6,819 nucleotides of DNA. Origin: GCA-2746795 sp964643965. Lineage in GTDB: Bacteria; Chloroflexota; Anaerolineae; Promineifilales; Promineifilaceae. Of this stretch, positions 4,252-6,819 are shown in pieces. Position 1 is the stretch's first letter; each line of letters starts with the position of its first letter. The notes under the pieces were generated by a model, which ran no database searches, was not told the origin of the DNA, and saw only the letters and a program-made list of their open reading frames with translations. The position numbers were made by a program, and so were the translations under genes. Location of the stretch: the NCBI GenBank assembly GCA_964643965.1, contig CAZXVH010000171.1, positions 1 through 6,819 on the forward strand, read 5' to 3'.

Positions 4252-6475
4252 GACCCAAATCGCAAGTTTGTCCCTGGATGACTTCTTAGAAAAACTACCT
4301 GATGGCCCAGACAGCCCCACGGCCCACAAGGTAAAATCTGCTTACCAGTTTGCCGTCGCCGCACACGGTGAAGCGCACCGCGAATCCGGGGAACTTTACA
4401 GTGAACACGACTTGAGCGTAGCCCAAATCTTGTTAGACCTGGAAGTCGATACCCCCACCCTCATCGCCGGCTTGCTCCACGACACCCTTTATCCCCATAC
4501 TGGCAAAACAGAACAAGACATCCTCGACGCCTTTGGTCAGGAAGTTGGCGACCTGGTTATCGGTCTCAACAACCTCTACGCCTACACCGAAGAACGCGCC
4601 TATCAACAACATCGCCAAAATGAAACGCTAGAAGCCATTCGCCGGGCTATGCTCTCCATCATCGAAGGCGACATCCGCATCATCCTGCTGCGCATGGCCG
4701 ACTGCGTTCAGGATTTACGCAAAGCCAGCCAATTGCCCGCCGACAAACAGTATGAAGTGGCCTATGAAGCCATGAAAATCTATGCGCCTCTGGCGAACAG
4801 ATTGGGCGTGTGGCAGCTTAAATGGGAAATGGAAGACCTCTCCTTTCGATATCTCCAACCGGAAAGCTACAAAGAGATCGCCAGTAAATTGGAAGACCGG
4901 CGCATCGAACGCACCGAACGCATTGAAAACGCCATCAAACTCCTGCGGGCAAAAATAGAAGGAATTGGCATCAAAGGCGACGTTTCCGGCCGGCCTAAAC
5001 ATATCTACTCCATTTACCGCAAAATGGATCGCAAACATGTGGACTTTGATCAGATATTCGACATCCATGCCTTGCGCGTCATTATTGAACCGACTGATCC
5101 CGAAGCGTACGCCCGTAAAACCAGCAAAGAAAAAGACGAGGAAGACCGCTACCTCTGTTACCAGGTTTTAGGGGCTGTCCACAGCCTATGGCAGCCGATC
5201 CCCAAAGAGTTTGACGACTATATCGCCGCGCCTAAACCCAACGGTTACAAATCGCTGCACACGGCCGTTATCGATCAAGCATCCGGCCATACCCTCGAAG
5301 TACAAATCCGCACCCTGCGTATGCACGAAGAAGCAGAAAAAGGATTCGCCGCCCACTGGGCCTACAAAGAGGGCGAGTCTAAAGTAGCCATCTCCGTACA
5401 GCGCCGCATCCAAAATCTACGCGATGTGCTGGCCGCCATGCGCGACAGCGGCGAAACTCACAATAACGAAGAAGTCTTTGAGACCGAAGTCATCGCCGAG
5501 CGTATCTACGTCTTCACGCCGCGTGGGGATGTGATCGATTTACCCAAAGGCGCCACCCCCATCGACTTTGCCTACCAGGTGCATACCCAGGTGGGCCATC
5601 ATTGCCGCGGCGCTCGCGTAGATGGCAAAATGGTCAGCCTGGATCATAAGCTCAAATCAGGCCAGCGCGTGGAAATTCTGACGGCTAAACGAGGCGGCCC
5701 CAGCCGTGACTGGATGAGCGCCAGCCTGGGTTATACCGGCAGCGCCCGCACCCGCAGCAAAATCCGTACCTGGTTCCGCGCCCAGGAACGCGAGCAAAAC
5801 ATCACCCAGGGCCGGGAAGTGGTGGAGCGTGAATTGAGACGCCTGGGCTTGAGCGACGTCTACACCGTCCAGGAAATTGCCGAAGCGCTCAAGTTTGAAG
5901 ATGTGGATAAATTCCTGGCAAAAGTAGGTTTTGGCGATATTCAAAGCGCTCAAATCAGCGGGGCCATTGCCATCCTCAAACAAAACTTGCAAGAAGATGA
6001 CGAATTACGGCCGTTATTGCAAATGCAGCGCAAACCCCAGGGTCTCACCGTGCGCGGTCTCAGTGGCCTTTACACCAAAATGGCCGGCTGCTGCAACCCC
6101 ATCCCGCCAGAACCGATTGTGGGATATATCACCCGCGGACAGGGCGTCACCATCCACCGGCAAGATTGCAAACAGGTGGCAGCCATCACCGAAACGGAAC
6201 GACTCATTGATGTGGATTGGGGCAGCGATGAGGAAGCCTTCCCCATCCCCATTGTGGTACAAGCGTACCGGCGTCCGGGCCTGGTGGATGAGATGACGGC
6301 GATCTTGCGCGGCCGTCAAATTGCCGCCACCAAAACCAAAACCACCACCACCGGCAGCATTCGCACCGTCTATTTAGAAGTGGAAGTGAGGAGCCTGGAA
6401 GAATTAAACTGGCTGCTGCAAAAATTTGAGAATCTACCCAATGTGATTGAAGCTCACCGACGGCGCTGGACTTGA
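4250..6475 (+). CDS. relA: RelA/SpoT homologue, probably a (p)ppGpp synthetase with inactive hydrolase domain
   Basis: Makes the alarmone (p)ppGpp from ATP and GTP/GDP during starvation. The 741-aa protein has the full long-RSH layout: HD domain (about 35-190), synthetase (about 225-375), TGS (about 416-480), helical region, Cys-rich zinc-finger region (C614, C615, H636, C640) and C-terminal ACT (about 660-741). Synthetase residues are intact: GRPKHIYSIYRKM (R248, K250), Asp271, Tyr333 in NGYKSLH and Glu350 in EVQIRT. The HD site keeps H53, H77 and D78, but the usual HDxxED reads HDTLYP, so both acidic catalytic residues are lost, and the Asn of LADRLHN is Asp155 in MADCVQD. The synthetase signature is EFDD (320-323), typical of monofunctional RelA, not the RxKD of bifunctional Rel. 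A charged insertion (about 280-300) is present. ATG 4250 was chosen because the in-frame TTG at 4217 lies inside the terminator T-run. No Shine-Dalgarno is visible. Confidence 0.93.
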   Translation: MTQIASLSLDDFLEKLPDGPDSPTAHKVKSAYQFAVAAHGEAHRESGELYSEHDLSVAQILLDLEVDTPTLIAGLLHDTLYPHTGKTEQDILDAFGQEVGDLVIGLNNLYAYTEERAYQQHRQNETLEAIRRAMLSIIEGDIRIILLRMADCVQDLRKASQLPADKQYEVAYEAMKIYAPLANRLGVWQLKWEMEDLSFRYLQPESYKEIASKLEDRRIERTERIENAIKLLRAKIEGIGIKGDVSGRPKHIYSIYRKMDRKHVDFDQIFDIHALRVIIEPTDPEAYARKTSKEKDEEDRYLCYQVLGAVHSLWQPIPKEFDDYIAAPKPNGYKSLHTAVIDQASGHTLEVQIRTLRMHEEAEKGFAAHWAYKEGESKVAISVQRRIQNLRDVLAAMRDSGETHNNEEVFETEVIAERIYVFTPRGDVIDLPKGATPIDFAYQVHTQVGHHCRGARVDGKMVSLDHKLKSGQRVEILTAKRGGPSRDWMSASLGYTGSARTRSKIRTWFRAQEREQNITQGREVVERELRRLGLSDVYTVQEIAEALKFEDVDKFLAKVGFGDIQSAQISGAIAILKQNLQEDDELRPLLQMQRKPQGLTVRGLSGLYTKMAGCCNPIPPEPIVGYITRGQGVTIHRQDCKQVAAITETERLIDVDWGSDEEAFPIPIVVQAYRRPGLVDEMTAILRGRQIAATKTKTTTTGSIRTVYLEVEVRSLEELNWLLQKFENLPNVIEAHRRRWT

Positions 6476-6480
6476 TGTAT

Positions 6481-6549
6481 CAGGTGGCGAATGGCGAATG
6501 GCGAGTGGCAACCCGCCACCTGCAACCCACCACTCTCAACCCTCAACCA
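6481..6549. repeat. heptad-periodic element with inverted arms after relA
   Basis: CAGGTGGCG (6481-6489) and CGCCACCTG (6514-6522) form a perfect 9-bp inverted repeat. Between them TGGC recurs every 7 bp (6485, 6492, 6499, 6506). A CAAC/CCAC-type 7-bp periodicity follows to about 6549. It starts 6 nt after the relA stop. The layout resembles the element at 1488-1568 with a different core. It may serve as a 3' end structure between relA and the opposing ORF. Confidence 0.65.
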
Positions 6550-6760
6550 CTACACCCATTTCATCCAACTGCAAAATTTGCTCCCCCTGCTCTGTTTTGA
6601 GGGTAAGCTGGTTGGTTTGCAAATTGAAATGGAACGGCTGCAAGCGTTCAGAGCCATCTTTTTCTGTAAACGCCAACTGACCGAAAACGGCCGTTTCTTC
6701 TCTGCCTCGTAACCTCAAACTGGCGCTGTGCCAACGACAGTAATAGACCAATGGTTTCAT
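6536..6760 (-). CDS. possible small hypothetical protein, convergent to relA
   Basis: A 74-aa frame on the minus strand, from ATG at 6760-6758 to TGA at 6538-6536. The product is hydrophilic, with alternating polar and hydrophobic residues suggestive of beta structure (for example ETAVFGQLAFTEKDG and QLTLKTEQGEQILQL), and no membrane segment or recognised motif. Its composition looks like a genuine protein and not a shadow frame, and no gene competes for the plus strand here. Against it, there is no ribosome binding site before the ATG. The frame stays open upstream through the 8-bp tandem array to the window edge, so the real start could lie outside. Function unknown. Confidence 0.45.
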   Translation of the reverse strand: MKPLVYYCRWHSASLRLRGREETAVFGQLAFTEKDGSERLQPFHFNLQTNQLTLKTEQGEQILQLDEMGVVVEG

Positions 6761-6766
6761 AAGAGA

Positions 6767-6819
6767 TAGTCTTGTAGTCTTGTAGTCTTGTAGTCTTGTA
6801 GTCTTGTAGTCTTGTAGTC
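6767..6819. repeat. 8-bp tandem repeat (CTTGTAGT)n running off the window end
   Basis: Six perfect copies of CTTGTAGT occupy 6771-6818, preceded by half a unit (TAGT, 6767-6770) and followed by C at the edge, so the true copy number is unknown. The array begins 6 bp upstream of the minus-strand ATG. On the minus strand the unit GACTACAA has no stop in any frame and would encode the eight-residue repeat DYKTTRLQ every 24 nt. Confidence 0.95.

Larger units (their letters stand above)
349..6695. repeat. dispersed palindrome ACGGCCGT, nine copies
   Basis: Exact ACGGCCGT starts at 350, 638, 1017, 2572, 3371, 4140, 5261, 6007 and 6687. Six of these are the longer palindrome AACGGCCGTT (349, 637, 2571, 3370, 4139, 6686). 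Copies lie in iscS, mnmA, the two-helix membrane protein, relA, the minus-strand ORF and one intergenic gap. They are read in different codon phases: ACG GCC GTT (T-A-V) and GGC CGT (G-R) occur, as does CGG CCG (R-P). Confidence 0.9.

Noticed and set aside
4066..4281. 71-codon plus-strand frame spanning the terminator
   Set aside because: It runs through the YtxH gene end, the terminator and the tandem repeat; only the short upstream-ORF idea near relA was kept.
4715..5068. 117-codon minus-strand frame within relA
   Set aside because: It lies antisense to the strongly conserved HD and synthetase regions and is a shadow of that gene's codon bias.

Overview
The window looks like ordinary chromosomal housekeeping DNA from a bacterium, probably a Chloroflexota (Anaerolineae-like) member. 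That placement is inferred from protein style, moderately high GC, TTG start codons and abundant short-period intergenic repeats. No marker gene settles it. Nearly all genes are on the + strand; one doubtful small ORF at the right end is on the - strand.

Layout. Positions 1-170 hold the 3' end of a MazF/PemK-type toxin gene that has lost its frame, so it is a pseudogene too short for routine ORF calling. A strong hairpin plus T-tract (259-286) separates it from a two-gene sulfur-transfer unit: a cysteine desulfurase (311-1480) and the tRNA 2-thiouridylase MnmA (1584-2684), resembling the yrvO-mnmA pair of Bacillus. The desulfurase would supply persulfide sulfur and MnmA would use it to make 2-thiouridine at tRNA position 34. 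A small three-helix membrane protein of unknown role follows (2756-3025).

A good sigma-70-type promoter (3033-3061) with a leader of about 130 nt precedes a two-gene envelope unit: a proline-rich, two-helix membrane protein (3197-3730) and a YtxH-family protein (3780-4127). This recalls the Bacillus ytxG-ytxH pair and ends in an intrinsic terminator (4181-4218). Next comes a full-length RelA/SpoT homologue (4250-6475) with HD, synthetase, TGS, zinc-finger and ACT regions. Its hydrolase motif is degraded and its synthetase carries EFDD, the RelA-type signature, so it is probably a (p)ppGpp synthetase without hydrolase activity. The right end has a possible small - strand gene (6536-6760) and an 8-bp tandem array running off the window.

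Beyond the genes, the most notable signals are at nucleotide level. The palindrome ACGGCCGT occurs nine times in unrelated genes and in all three codon phases. Two heptad-periodic, inverted-repeat-like elements sit just after stop codons (1488-1568 and 6481-6549). An 11-bp tandem repeat puts ATGs in three frames just before the synthetase start. I found no CRISPR array, tRNA, rRNA, insertion sequence, or clear novel multi-gene system.
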